Of a stretch of 64,000 bases of DNA, positions 11,832 to 21,277 are shown piece after piece. How positions within the stretch are numbered: position 1 is the first letter of the stretch; the number at the start of each line of letters is the position of its first letter. The notes under the pieces were generated by a model, which ran no database searches, was not told the origin of the DNA, and saw nothing but the letters and a program-made list of their open reading frames with translations. The stretch lies in NCBI GenBank assembly GCA_000469685.2, contig LS997563.1:21026687-21090686 (forward strand), given 5' to 3'. The translations under genes were made by a program, and so were the position numbers. Source of the stretch: Haemonchus contortus. Lineage: Eukaryota > Nematoda > Chromadorea > Rhabditida > Trichostrongylidae.

Positions 11832-12221
11832 ATGCACAACCTCAAACTGTGTGTTTGTACGGCTGGAAGGGAAGGTGATTGTAACATGTCTGGGGTGGTC
11901 TACAAAATTACTTGTCGTGATTGTGGGGAAGAGTATATTGGAAAAACGGCAAGACCACTCCACGTAAGGGTTAAGGAGCACATAGATGGTATGAAGCGAT
12001 TGAACGAGTTCACTGCCTTAGGGATTCATCGAATACAAAAGCACAACGGAGGCCCTTTTGAAGTCACCGTGGAGGTCGTGGCACAGGAATCGCAATTATG
12101 CGCGCGTCAAGCCCTCGAGGCATTTTGGATACGAGTCACTGATCCAAAAATAAATCGTAGGGAAGAATGCTTCGCAATCACGCGGGAGCTGCGGCCTTAT
12201 ATAAAGTTGGCCTTCCCATAG
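11832..12221 (+). CDS. GIY-YIG endonuclease domain of Penelope-like element
   Basis: This frame carries a cysteine-rich linker (CVCTAGREGDCN) followed by GVVYKITC and EEYIGKT, the GIY and YIG motifs. Next come the conserved Arg/His segment RPLHVRVKEH and an LEAFWI segment that supplies the likely metal-binding Glu. It ends at a stop at 12219-12221 inside the right terminal repeat. In Penelope-like elements this domain nicks target DNA to prime reverse transcription. The domain looks complete and uninterrupted, but it is out of frame with the RT upstream, so it is the intact remnant of a broken fusion protein rather than a stand-alone gene. Confidence 0.8.
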   Translation: MHNLKLCVCTAGREGDCNMSGVVYKITCRDCGEEYIGKTARPLHVRVKEHIDGMKRLNEFTALGIHRIQKHNGGPFEVTVEVVAQESQLCARQALEAFWIRVTDPKINRREECFAITRELRPYIKLAFP

Positions 12222-12512
12222 AGACTCTGAATGAAGACCTAGCCCAGATGAGACTGGTCGATTATTACCATCGTCAATTGCTGGTTGGTTTCGAAGAATC
12301 CACCAAGCTACGGTGAGTGGTTCTCCTTTAATCACCTGCGTGCCCTGGGGGTCTCGAAGTTCAGTGTGGCAGTGGAGACGTTTGGTCGGATAGTCATGAA
12401 TTTTTATGATCTTTCTAGGCTCTGAAGAAGGCGACTCCGCCGAAACGTCAGCCTAATAATGCTTGCATACAAACCTCGTGAAGAGTTAAAGAAAACAACT
12501 AAGTAGCAGAAC
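12091..12512 (+). repeat. right terminal repeat (pLTR-like)
   Basis: Contains the last about 43 codons of the endonuclease frame, about 195 bp of 3' non-coding sequence and the hammerhead-like motif, ending at 'gtagcagaac'. It is inverted relative to 10451-10872 and better preserved. Confidence 0.85.
12416..12455 (+). ncRNA. candidate hammerhead ribozyme (type I, minimal)
   Basis: Read 5' to 3': stem I strand TAGGCT (12416-12421), core CTGAAGA (12422-12428), one extra A, stem II GGCG (12430-12433) with loop ACTC and CGCC (12438-12441), core GAAA (12442-12445), then CGTC with the cleavage triplet GTC ending at 12449, and stem I return strand AGCCTA (12450-12455). TAGGCT and AGCCTA are exact complements. 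Stem III is only the palindrome ACGT (12445-12448), which could pair between two RNAs. Hammerheads are known in Penelope-like terminal repeats. The bulged A beside stem II is a deviation that may weaken activity. Confidence 0.6.
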
Positions 12513-12712
12513 TAGTTTAGCGATTCCTCGATCACAGCTGGATGCAAAATGTAGTAGACCATGTAACCCCGTCGGAATGGTAGTATTATACTTCACCAAT
12601 AATTCCTGTGTCGAAGTAGTCCTAGCTCGTCGGAAAAGAATTTCTTCAAATCCCGCTTATCAGTGAACTATCTGTACTAGCTTCCAAGTCTGGGAGCATA
12701 TAGCAGTCTGGG

Positions 12713-12785
12713 AAAATATCTCATCCCGGGCTAGCTGACAATAGGCAAGGAGCCTACTGTCAACTAGCCCGGGATGAGATATTTT
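12713..12785. repeat. 34-bp-arm hairpin
   Basis: Arms 12713-12746 and 12752-12785 differ at two positions and are separated by a 5-nt loop (AAGGA). The arm includes ATCTCATCCCGGGCTAG. There are no flanking duplications I can be sure of. Confidence 0.9.
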
Positions 12786-13003
12786 TGATGAGAGTTGCAG
12801 GTAAATGTGATTTCTTGATCAGTGTTCATGAATTGCTGTAGTATTCGTGCGTCTTCTTGCTGGTCGAGAAGTGGGCCTGTTCGTCGAAACGAGATATTGA
12901 ATATAGGTACTTTGTATTTGAATCGTGAATCGATCTCTGAATAAACGTAGAGTATTGCGGGTAGGCCACGAAAGAACTCGGATCTTGGAAGGGGTGGTCC
13001 GAA

Positions 13004-13345
13004 ATGCGAAATGTGGCAAAAAACGAGTGCAAACGGAAGTATTCGTGGACGGTCTGCGAAGCTTCTCTGTGCTCCCGTGTCGAGCAGGAGTACGACAGCA
13101 TTAGTGTTAGCGGATTTATGACTTTAGCTTCCACGGTCACCAGACTGAAGAAAGCTGCCTTATCTGATGCGGCGGATATCTTGTTGTCGATGGAATCCTG
13201 CCAAGAAGTAGACACATTAGTTGTTTACTTTCCTCCTGCCAGTCTAACGTTGAATATACAGGAAATTCTCGAAATGATCAGGGTTATGAATGCCCACGAA
13301 GGGAGGGGGAGATTTTTTTTGTACGGTTGCAAGATGACAGACTAA
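13004..13345 (+). CDS. unrecognised 113-codon frame
   Basis: I do not recognise this frame. It encodes a charged, cysteine-poor protein with no signal peptide or membrane segment, and its last quarter is amphipathic (NIQEILEMIRVMNAHEG). There are no clear splice acceptors or donors at its edges and no neighbours to suggest a role. It may be an exon relic or chance. Confidence 0.15.
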   Translation: MRNVAKNECKRKYSWTVCEASLCSRVEQEYDSISVSGFMTLASTVTRLKKAALSDAADILLSMESCQEVDTLVVYFPPASLTLNIQEILEMIRVMNAHEGRGRFFLYGCKMTD

Positions 13346-13791
13346 ATCTGTGGAGGGGTATCCCGTAGTGACGATGCCGTGGTGCCTCGTGTAGGTAGTC
13401 ACTCCAGTCTCCGATGGGGAATTGTGTGAACTGGGGGCGATCGTATCGTCTTCCGAGAGCATGGCTGGCTGAAAGGTGATGTTCTGGCTCCCATGTCAGA
13501 TCTGTCTTTCAGTGGATTTGCCAGATTGAAAGAATCTGGTAGTTAATGAAAGACTGCCAATTTCGTGAAGCGCAATCCTGAACCTGCGTCAAAAGTCGCA
13601 GAAGTTAATAACATCACCGTCAAACAAATGTTGTTTCAGCCGGTGAAGCTCAATCGGCAGTAGCGTAAGAGCGGAAAGATCCTGAGTGGCCGTAAATGAT
13701 TGTATTCCTTGATGACGGTCATTAGGTGAAGTGTCGGCACGTTGACAGCTTTCGGCGCGTCACGTACCAATCGCTGCGGTCGTAATGACTA
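13346..13791. other. no gene recognised
   Basis: Nothing assignable up to the left end of the Tc1-like element at 13792. Confidence 0.45.
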
Positions 13792-14099
13792 CAGTGCTTT
13801 TCATAATCATAAGGTCACCCTCAAATTTTGCACTTTCAGAAAAAGCAATCATTAAGGATTTTTTTCTAGCATCATGAACGGATTCCCCAGCACGAATAAC
13901 CTAGATTTCGTTTTTTAGCCGCAGCTGCATCTTTCTGAACTTTTTTAGAACAGTTTATCGGTTTTTGCACCGTTTCATAATTATAAGGTCACCCTGAGAA
14001 AGTGAACAATTATTCATGGAAGAGAGGAAATTTCGTGTTTAAAGATACTTATAAAGGTAAGCATGTGTAGCAAATGCGTTTCTGAACCTGGCTATCATC

Positions 14100-14498
14100 A
14101 TGACTCGTGGTCATCTGCTTTCCTCTGATGAGAAGGCTCATCATGAAGGTGGGCTCAGTTCTCGAGCTATCTCCAGGCAAATAGGGAGATCCCATTGGTC
14201 CATTCATATATTTCTGGAGAGCCCTGATGTCCCTAGATATAACGCCGACTGTGGACACCCATGAAAGATTACTGCCCGTGACGAGATTCTGAGGACTGTT
14301 TCCAACAGTACGTCCTCCTTGAACTAGATCCGATCGGAATTAAACCTCTATGTGTCGAAAACTACATTCTGAAGAGCAGTGAGAAGATGCGAGAACATCA
14401 ACAGGCGAGCAATGGAGAAGGTGCCATGAATCACCGATCGCCACAGAGAGGCTCGACTCGGGTTTGCAAAGATGAACCTATGGAGAGATTGGGCAAAG
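14100..14498 (+). pseudogene. Tc1-like transposase, DNA-binding half
   Basis: MTRGHLLSSDEK followed by GLSSRAISRQIGRSH is the first paired-type helix-turn-helix of Tc1-like transposases. Stops and frameshifts follow near 14265. Reading resumes as GFAKMNLWRDWAK at about 14463-14497, which normally precedes the catalytic core. The frame is cut there by the mariner insertion at 14502; the other half lies at 15812-16345. Confidence 0.8.
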
Positions 14499-14501
14499 GT
14501 A

Positions 14502-15808
14502 CAGGGTGCAGCAAAAGTCCTGGCAAAGACCCGTTTCAGGTTCTCTATAAAAAATGAGGCTTTCGATCTCGACAGGATCTGTGCCACTGTTTACTGCAAG
14601 TCCTCTTCTATACATTCCATAAACTGGCCATTCTTGAATATGCCATTTTACAGAATAGTGACAAGCGAAGACCAACGACCCTCCATCCTGCACCTCCATC
14701 TGGCTGAATGCACGGCAAAGACCATCTTCAAACAGCTCCAGGTTCCCTTAAGAACCGTGTACAACAAAACTTCAACAGGTACAAGGCGACAGGAACTATG
14801 GAGGGCAAGCCTAAAAATGAAAGACCGAAGAGTGCAACGACATAGGAAATAGTGAAACAATCATTCGAGAGAAAATCCGTCGCAACGCTCGTAGGTCCAA
14901 GAGATAAACGGCTCTTGAGGTCGGAATTTCCGCTCGATCTGTCGGAAGGATTGTCACCACCCACCTTCGACTTCGCTCTTATAAGATCACAAAAGCTCAC
15001 ATGCTAACTAAGCGTATGAAGAAAACTAGGCTCGAAAGATTTAGGGAGCGTTTAGAGTGATTTTTGCAGGCACGGCACAGCGACATCCTTTTCATTGACG
15101 AATGCCTGTTTTCAACAGATCAATTCCTGAACACCCAAAACGATAGGATGATAGTGGGAAGCACTGCAGGAGCCAGCCATCATGGAGGAATTGCTCAGCG
15201 ATCTGGACACCCCAAACCGTTGATGGTTTTTGGAGCAATCACATCGGACGGCAAGATGTCCCTGATTTGCTTGGAGAAAGGAGTCAAGGTGGATAGCAAG
15301 ACCTACCTAAAAGGCATGTTGGAGCAGGAGTCACTTCCTTGGGCTGAATACCAATTCGGCAACTGGACATGGAATTATCAATAGGGCTCAGCTCCAGCAC
15401 ACAGGTACAATGTGGTACAGGGCTGGTGCTCAACGCATTTCCCAGACTTCATCTCGTCGGAAGATTGGCCCCCAAACAAGCCATGCCTGAATCCATTAGA
15501 CTATTCTGTGGGGTCACTTCTTAAGAGGGAAGATTGCTCTACTTAGCGTAGAAGTTTGGATGCTCTACGTGCAACCCTTGTTGAAGCATGGGAGGGTTTG
15601 GACGAAGACTACCTCCGTGCCGCCGTCGACCCATTTCCAAGGAGACTTTTAGCCTGTATTCGCGCAAAAGGAGGCTAGGTCGAGATCAAGTTTGTTTTCG
15701 GGATTTATATAGCTGTTGATAAATGCTGTTGGAGTTGTGTAATGAATCGATGGATTTGACCGTTTTTACGATCATGTTTACCGTTGCCAGAACTTTTGCC
15801 GCACCCTG
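14502..15808 (+). mobile_element. mariner-type element nested in the Tc1-like element
   Basis: The left end CAGGGTGCAGCAAAAGTCC (from 14502) and right end ACTTTTGCCGCACCCTG (to 15808) form an inverted repeat of about 26 bp with about 23 matches. TA precedes 14502 and follows 15808, as expected for a TA target duplication. The length of 1307 bp is typical of mariners. Confidence 0.88.
14655..15678 (+). pseudogene. mariner-family transposase, inactivated
   Basis: It begins with a helix-turn-helix (SEDQRPSILHLHLAECTAKT, LQVPLRTVYN), shifts frame near 14776, and has a stop near 14840 and further breaks to 15060. From 15064 a clean stretch carries the first catalytic Asp (DILFIDECLFS) and GHPKPLMVFGAITSDGK. 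At the second catalytic site the family's QQDSAPAH reads Q-stop-G-SAPAH (15379-15387), so that Asp is lost. LNPLDYS near 15490 keeps the third Asp. The C-terminus ends at a stop at 15676. The intact enzyme would cut and paste the element; this copy cannot. Confidence 0.85.
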
Positions 15809-15811
15809 TAG

Positions 15812-16345
15812 ATCTGCACCAAAATCTCATCATAGAGCTGAATAATTCGTATTCAGGTCATCTTTTCGGATGAAAAGAAATTCAACCTGGACGGTCCTGA
15901 CGGAAACAAGCGATACTGACGCGAGTTGAGGGAGGAACCAGTCTACTTCAGCCGTTGCAATGTCGGTGGAGGAAGTCCATGGTGTAGGTGCATTGTGCAA
16001 TGATGTCGTATTGGATCTACCTGTCGTGAGCTGCAGTATGGATTTCAAGGATTACCAGAACGTCTTGGAGCATCATCTAGTACGCTTTCTATGCCATCCG
16101 TCACCTCAACTATGTCTCTCAACAAGGCAACGCCTCCATTCATGTGAGCCGTGCAACGGATGAGTGGCTGCAATGCCAATAAATAAGCGTCCTGCCATGG
16201 CTAGCCTGCAGTCCAGAACTCGATCCGATGGAACATATCTGGGGCATAATAGTCGGACAGGTTTATGCGAATAATCGTCAGTTCCAGGGCACAGAAGAGC
16301 TGAAGCGGGCAATCATCGAAGCATGGATTATGGAACGGTGCTAAA
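15812..16345 (+). pseudogene. Tc1-like transposase, catalytic half
   Basis: Continuation of the frame broken by the mariner. VIFSDEKKFNLDGPDGN carries the first Asp. QQGNASIHVS near 16120 has Gly where the second catalytic Asp should be. DPMEHIWG near 16225 keeps the Glu. Several stops and shifts lie between. Both the nested insertion and the point changes have killed it. Confidence 0.85.
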
Positions 16346-16516
16346 GCCGACACTATCTTTAAAAAATTCATAAAAAATCTGAGATGAAGGACAAAATTTG
16401 AATACGAAGGTATATTGTGATGAGAAATCTTTCTGTGTTTGACAGAAATTCCATTCTGGCTGCTTTCTCCAGAATCGCAAAAATCGAGGGTGATCCTATA
16501 ATTATGAAACGCACTG

Positions 16517-17390
16517 TATATCGCCGCTATGCTGGAAAATATGGTACATGGGGCCGTCCACGAGAAGTCTCACATCGAGCGCTGTGATAACAAGTTGCGC
16601 ATCATCCGTAACCTTTTGGACCTAATGCTCAAGCTCTTGTTTGACCTCGGTGGAGTTTCCCCCGGTATTGAGCAAACTTTTGTCGCCTTCTCAATTCTCA
16701 ATCCCACGTTTGGCATGAGAATTGATTACTTTGTCGGAATTAACTTACGCGAAGTGTATCCCACGTACCATTGTCCTGTCAATAGACAGATTCCAGACAG
16801 CTGGACCCGACAGTAGAAAAAAATTAGTAGAATTCTAGGAAACAAATCAACAGCATAGGCCGTTCTCAAAGATTCGACATATTGAATCACGTGAGAAAGG
16901 AAGTGTAATCGTAGCTTGCCTCAAAAAGGGAGGCGGTATTCATGTACAAATCTGTTTCTCCGCACCTTCTTCGCACCTCCACTCACTCTCCTGTCGTACC
17001 TCGCTTAGTTGGTTGGCTTCTGACCTCTCTCACAGTCTCAGATGTGTTTTTAAGTTGGTGCACAATTATTGCCGCTTTATTAAGCAAATTTTACTTGGAG
17101 AAACAATGGAAATGTTTAGCAAAGACCTCAGGCGAAGAAGTTCCGAATCCTGGAGGCGATCCATGCCTTGACGGCGGCCATCAATTCATCCATTTTGTCG
17201 TAAATTCTGTTCGTTAGCCAATTTTTCAACGAGCGATTTATGTTATAACCCATAGGAGTTTCTGTTGGTGAATAGGGCGAATGGAGAGACACAAACTCTA
17301 TTCCTTATTCGGCTTTGGCTGACTGTTCCATCGTTGAGAAGTTCGTTGAGGTCACTTCATGTCTGTGCCACCCTCCATCCTTTTTCGAAG
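16517..17390. other. no gene; contains a short R8 repeat piece
   Basis: A 95-codon frame at 16529-16816 has no recognisable domain. Sequence at about 16945-17040 ('cgcaccttcttcgcacctcc...tgacctctct') recurs at 53010-53100 and, inverted, at 53875-53980. Confidence 0.4.
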
Positions 17391-17394
17391 TTAT

Positions 17395-17480
17395 AGGGAA
17401 CCAGTCGGGCCGCCCAGCTAACGCCGGGCTTCCCTCCTTCTAATGGGTTCGCCCGGCTACGCCGGGCGCTCCTCCTTACT
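17395..17480. repeat. GC-rich CCCGGC/GCCGGG repeat motif
   Basis: Two near-palindromic blocks: 'cgcccagctaacgccgggc' and 'gcccggctacgccgggcg'. Each is followed by a C/T-rich 'ctccttct'-type stretch. A similar block ('cccggctaacgccgagc') lies at 54790-54810. Confidence 0.6.
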
Positions 17481-17689
17481 CTGAGAAATTTGCTATGCGC
17501 AAATAACACTTCGGATTCTACTTTTTCTTTGAAAGCTGTACACCCTCAGTATTAGCTTCGAACTGTGAACGATTTTTTCTGTAAGCCATCTTCGCTGTGT
17601 CCGAATAGAACATCGCATTATATCACAAAAGCGATTATTTAGAGAAAAAGTATTCAGACTTCATCGCGGCTGAGTCTACTATGTTAGCT

Positions 17690-18560
17690 ACCATCAATGT
17701 TCCCAGCCAACTCCTTGTGCCTTCAAGCTTCAACGGTCTGGGTCCGAACCAACAGTATTTATTCACGCCCAGTCCTTTGGGGCGGAGTTTCGTCTTGCAA
17801 CCTATCATCAGTGTTTCCACCCTGCCGCCTGTATTCCTACCAAATTTGAACGCTCTAAGTCCAAGTTTAAGTTTTCACACAAACCCCGCCCCTTGTGGGC
17901 GGAGTCCGGTCCTGCCACCCACCATAAGTGTTTCCACCCTGCCGCCTGTATTCCTACCAAATTTAGACCCTCTAGGTCCAAGTTTAAGTTTTTCACACAA
18001 ACCCCGCCCCCTGTGGGCGGAGTCTGGCCCCACCACCCACCATTAGTGTTCCCATCCTGCCCCCCCTTACACCTACCAAATTTGAACTCTGTAGGTCGAC
18101 GGGAACTGGAGTTATGAATTTGCGCTCAAACATTTATTTCGCACAAACCCCGCCCCCTGTGGGAGGAGTCTGGCCCCACCACCCACCATTAGTGTTCCCA
18201 TCCTGCCCCCCTTACACCTACCAAATTTGAACTCTGTAGGTCGACGGGAACTGGAGTTATGAATTTGCGCTCAAACATTTATTTCGCACAAACCCCGCCC
18301 CCTGTGGGCGGAGTCTGGCCCCACCACCCACCATTAGTGTTCCCATCCTGCCCCCCTTACACCTACCAAATTTGAACTCTGTAGGTCGACGGGAACCGGA
18401 GTTATGAATTTGCGCTCAAACATTTATTTCGCACAAACCCCGCCCCCTGTGGGCGGAGTCTGGCCCCACCACCCACCATTAGTGTTCCCATCCTGCCCCC
18501 CTTACATCTACCAAATTTGAACTCTCTAGGTCGACGGGAACCGGAGTTTGAATTTCCGGT

Positions 18561-18566
<6 letters not shown>
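17690..18566 (+). repeat. tandem array R7, 118- and 145-bp units
   Basis: The box CCCCGCCCC starts at 17884, 18002, 18148, 18293 and 18438, giving steps of 118, 146, 145 and 145 bp. The last units are nearly identical and contain 'acaaaccccgccccctgtg', 'cctaccaaatttgaactct' and 'ggagttatgaatttgcgct'. The earlier units are shorter and more diverged, so the right part expanded more recently. Open frames through it are by-products. Confidence 0.92.
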
Positions 18567-18596
<30 letters not shown>

Positions 18597-18635
18597 AACC
18601 AACAGACACACTTAGCGCGTTATATATAGTAGGAT
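18566..18635 (+). repeat. (CA)n plus 'gcgcgttatatatagtagga' tail
   Basis: A (CA)n run and 'gacaaaccaacagacacac' close array R7. Similar microsatellite-plus-'gcttta/gttatatatag' ends occur at 5000-5035, 54745-54775, 59170-59255 and 59480-59585, suggesting the 3' end of a retroposon family. Confidence 0.7.
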
Positions 18636-18869
18636 AATTTGGCGCAAATGAAGATGACTTTCTAGGCATATTCCTATTAAGGAAAGTAACAAGTTTATTT
18701 CTATTAAATCCCGAACTCGATATTCAAATTATATCGAGAGAAAAAAGGATGCGGAATGATCCGCGGTGATTGTGCATCAACCTGTCAATATCGACTGTAT
18801 GAATTAGAAATTGTATTACTGTTATTATTACTACTACCATGAGTATGAGTATTACGTATCCTTACTATA

Positions 18870-18930
18870 TTTAAAGCGCTTGCGTCTTTCTGTCTGTCTG
18901 TTTGTTTGTTTGTTTGTTTGTTTGTACGGA
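18870..18930 (-). repeat. (TTTG)n/(CTGT)n microsatellite with retroposon-like tail, inverted
   Basis: On the minus strand this reads as an (ACAA)n/(ACAG)n run followed by 'aagcgctttaaatatag', the inverted form of the tail described at 18566-18635. Confidence 0.6.
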
Positions 18931-18959
18931 AATTCGATATAACATGAACAGACACCTGG

Positions 18960-19740
18960 AGAGGTCGGATCAAGTTTGGAATGGGTTGAGCATAGGACAG
19001 GACCAACAGAGCACATGTGAGCTCAGCGGAGCTCCGCCCCTAAGGGGCGGGGCATGGGCGGGGCAATGAGCAAATTCTTCTAATTCGCTCTTATAACAGT
19101 CCAGACGCCGGGAAAAAATGTGCAAAGGTGGGGGATGGGTCAACAACCAAAATAAAGGAAACCTACCGGCGGTGAGCGGAGCGTTCTCGCAATGGGCGGT
19201 ACTTTCCACGGAGATTCATAACTCGATTCAACGAAGGCGTCGTGGTCAGGAAAGGAAGTCAAAAGAGTGGGCAAGGCCTTATGCGTGCTGGGCATGCGCA
19301 AGCTCAGCGAAGTCCCGCCCACGGTGGGCGGGGCGTGCGTTAACGCGAAAGCTACTTTTCAAAAATGACTGTAACTTCGCTCGCGTTCTGGAACGCAGGG
19401 GAAAAGTGGGGAGAGGTAATGGAACAAATGTGGTCAAATTCTCAAAGTGGGCGGGTTGGCACCAAAGTGGGCGAGACTTAGATCAAAATTTCATAACTCT
19501 GTTCAGAAGCGTTCTAGAACGCGGGAAAAAAGTGGGAAGAGGTAATGGAACAAATGTGGTCAAATCCCCAAAGTGGGCGCAGCTGGCACAGGAAAGCAAG
19601 GCTAGTACAAAAAACTCATCCCTTCAAAAACTTCCTAGAATGCGAAAAAAATGGGTAAGAGCAGTCAAAAGAAGGGTGGTTAAGTTTATAGTGGTTAGGA
19701 TTTGCACTGAGGTGGACGGAGTTATGATCGACCACTAATA
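18960..19740 (+). repeat. composite repeat R6, copy 1, with 126-bp units
   Basis: Collinear with 49880-50800. The head 'aggtcgg.acaag', then 'ccaacagagcac...gagctc', leads to GC-rich 'gtgggcgggg' boxes and 126-bp units whose starts lie at 19385 and 19511 ('gttctggaacgc', 'gttctagaacgc'). A 206-codon frame at 19118-19738 runs through because the unit length is a multiple of three. Its repeated KVGRGNGTNVVK peptide reflects the array, not a gene. Confidence 0.8.
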
Positions 19741-21219
19741 ATCGTGCTCAAATGAAACATATCGAGCTTGATGCTCTCAGCAGCGTTCGAGTCCAGAGAG
19801 AATTATCTTATTCTGATTATCCAAAACTCCGCTGAACGACTCCATCGTGGATAAGTGGTCGTCGACATACATATACTGCGCGCGTTAGCGTGCATAGCCA
19901 AACTGGTTTTAAAATAAGAAGACAAAATTTATTTTGAATGTTCGGAATCATCACAGTATATAAAAGTAAAAAGCCTTATCAGTGCCGTATCTAGACACAT
20001 GTTTCTTTAATTGTGAGTTATGAGGAGCTGAAAGCATCTTTCTTGAGGTAAATTAGTACGTCATGCTTTCTTCTTTTGATACAGAGGGAATGTATAAGAG
20101 GTGGAAAGGGTGAAGGTGCATAGAATAGTGGTGACACGGTGTATTGGACTGGCTATCTGAATACAGGAATCAGCACGAATAGGAGGGAGCAGCAGGAATA
20201 GCTAATCCTGAAGATGCCGGAGAATTAGCTTTGGTGGGAGTCGGAGTAAAACAAGTGAGGCATTGTACTCTTGCGATAAAAAGCACAGTGCCGAGATGTT
20301 TTATAATGCTCTAATCCACGTATTTGAATACATTCAGGTGAGCTCCTGATGGTACTGTTCCGCTGTCTCGGAAAATCTTCCGCGCCACTCTCATAGTGAG
20401 TAAATTCATTTTGGCAGGCTGACTATATAAGTCCACTCTACGCTATCAGTTCAAAGTACAATTCTGCTAATACAGTACCTACTTTGTGGAGCTTACTATC
20501 AGGGTATACTCGATGTTCCTATTTTGAAGTATGATTTGCTGCTACAAAATCCGCCGATCGGAAAATACTTTATGCCGGCTACATGATGAGTAACTTCCGA
20601 CTTTGTAGAGCATACTATTGAAGCCTACTTTAGGTTTTGAGATCAAAGTTCCTTACAAGACTGCGGTTAATCTCCCATGTCATAGAATCCCAGTTTAGGA
20701 ACTTGACTGGAATCTTGAACCTTCTGGATTATCTCAACACGTAATATATTTCATTCCCTGTACCATCCTCCTCAGGTCATACGCAACACGAGGGAGTGAG
20801 GTTGGAAAGGCCTGAATTCAAAGACCATGAGCAAATCTACGCTCCAGACATCCGTTCGCTTTACTAACATGTCTATTATTCAGCGTGAACAGCGTTTTTT
20901 CTGCTTTGAATTTGTTAGAACAAGCCATTTCGAGGTTGCTCTCGAAGAATTTCAAAGAAAGCTACACGCACACCGTTCTAGCAGTAGGGTGAAGGATATA
21001 TTATTATTCGATAATATGTATATTCCTTTGCGAATTCCAAGTACCCATCTGTAGAGCGCTTTATTGTTTAGTAAGGTCAAAGGGTTTGTGTTCACTTGCC
21101 TCACCAGTGCAGAACACTTATACTAATGAAATAGATTCGTGTAGAACCCCTGCGCTTACATGCTTAAAATTAATTTTGCGCAAAGATCCATAAAACGAGA
21201 TAGTGAGCTATTGAGGTCA
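19741..21219. other. no gene recognised
   Basis: Only short frames are present (75 codons at 20827-21054 is the longest), without domains. Three partly similar 'tactttgtagagc.tacta' phrases occur at about 20455-20640. Nothing else assignable. Confidence 0.4.
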
Positions 21220-21277
21220 CCAAATGATTTGGTATCAGATGCCTGCTCCGGCAGGCATCTGATACCAAATCATTTGG
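21220..21277. repeat. perfect 27-bp-arm hairpin, 4-nt loop
   Basis: The arm CCAAATGATTTGGTATCAGA...GCCTGC (21220-21246) and its exact complement (21251-21277) flank TCCG. There are no mismatches. CCAAATGATTTGG is itself nearly palindromic. Confidence 0.95.

Larger units (their letters stand above)
10451..12512 (+). mobile_element. Penelope-like element with inverted terminal repeats
   Basis: The centre encodes a reverse transcriptase fragment followed by a GIY-YIG endonuclease, the domain order that defines Penelope-like retroelements. It is enclosed by two about 422-bp repeats in opposite orientation (10451-10872 and 12091-12512), and the right one contains the end of the endonuclease frame. 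Inverted and partial 'pLTR' arrangements are known for this class. The RT is truncated at its start, where the left inverted repeat is joined directly, so this is a dead copy made by an incomplete or rearranged insertion. Confidence 0.85.
13792..16516 (+). mobile_element. Tc1-like transposon, interrupted by a mariner
   Basis: Terminal inverted repeats begin CAGTGC at 13792 and end GCACTG at 16516. Both contain 'tttcataat.ataaggtcaccc' or its inverse (right end 'gggtgatcctataattatg'). A TA dinucleotide flanks each side (13790-13791 and 16517-16518). A second copy of the left terminal motif lies at about 13967-13995. Without the 1307-bp insertion and its duplicated TA the element is about 1.4 kb, normal for Tc1-like elements. 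Confidence 0.85.

Noticed and set aside
19118..19738. 206-codon frame, the longest in the window
   Set aside because: It runs through a 126-bp tandem array; its repeated peptide is a product of unit length.
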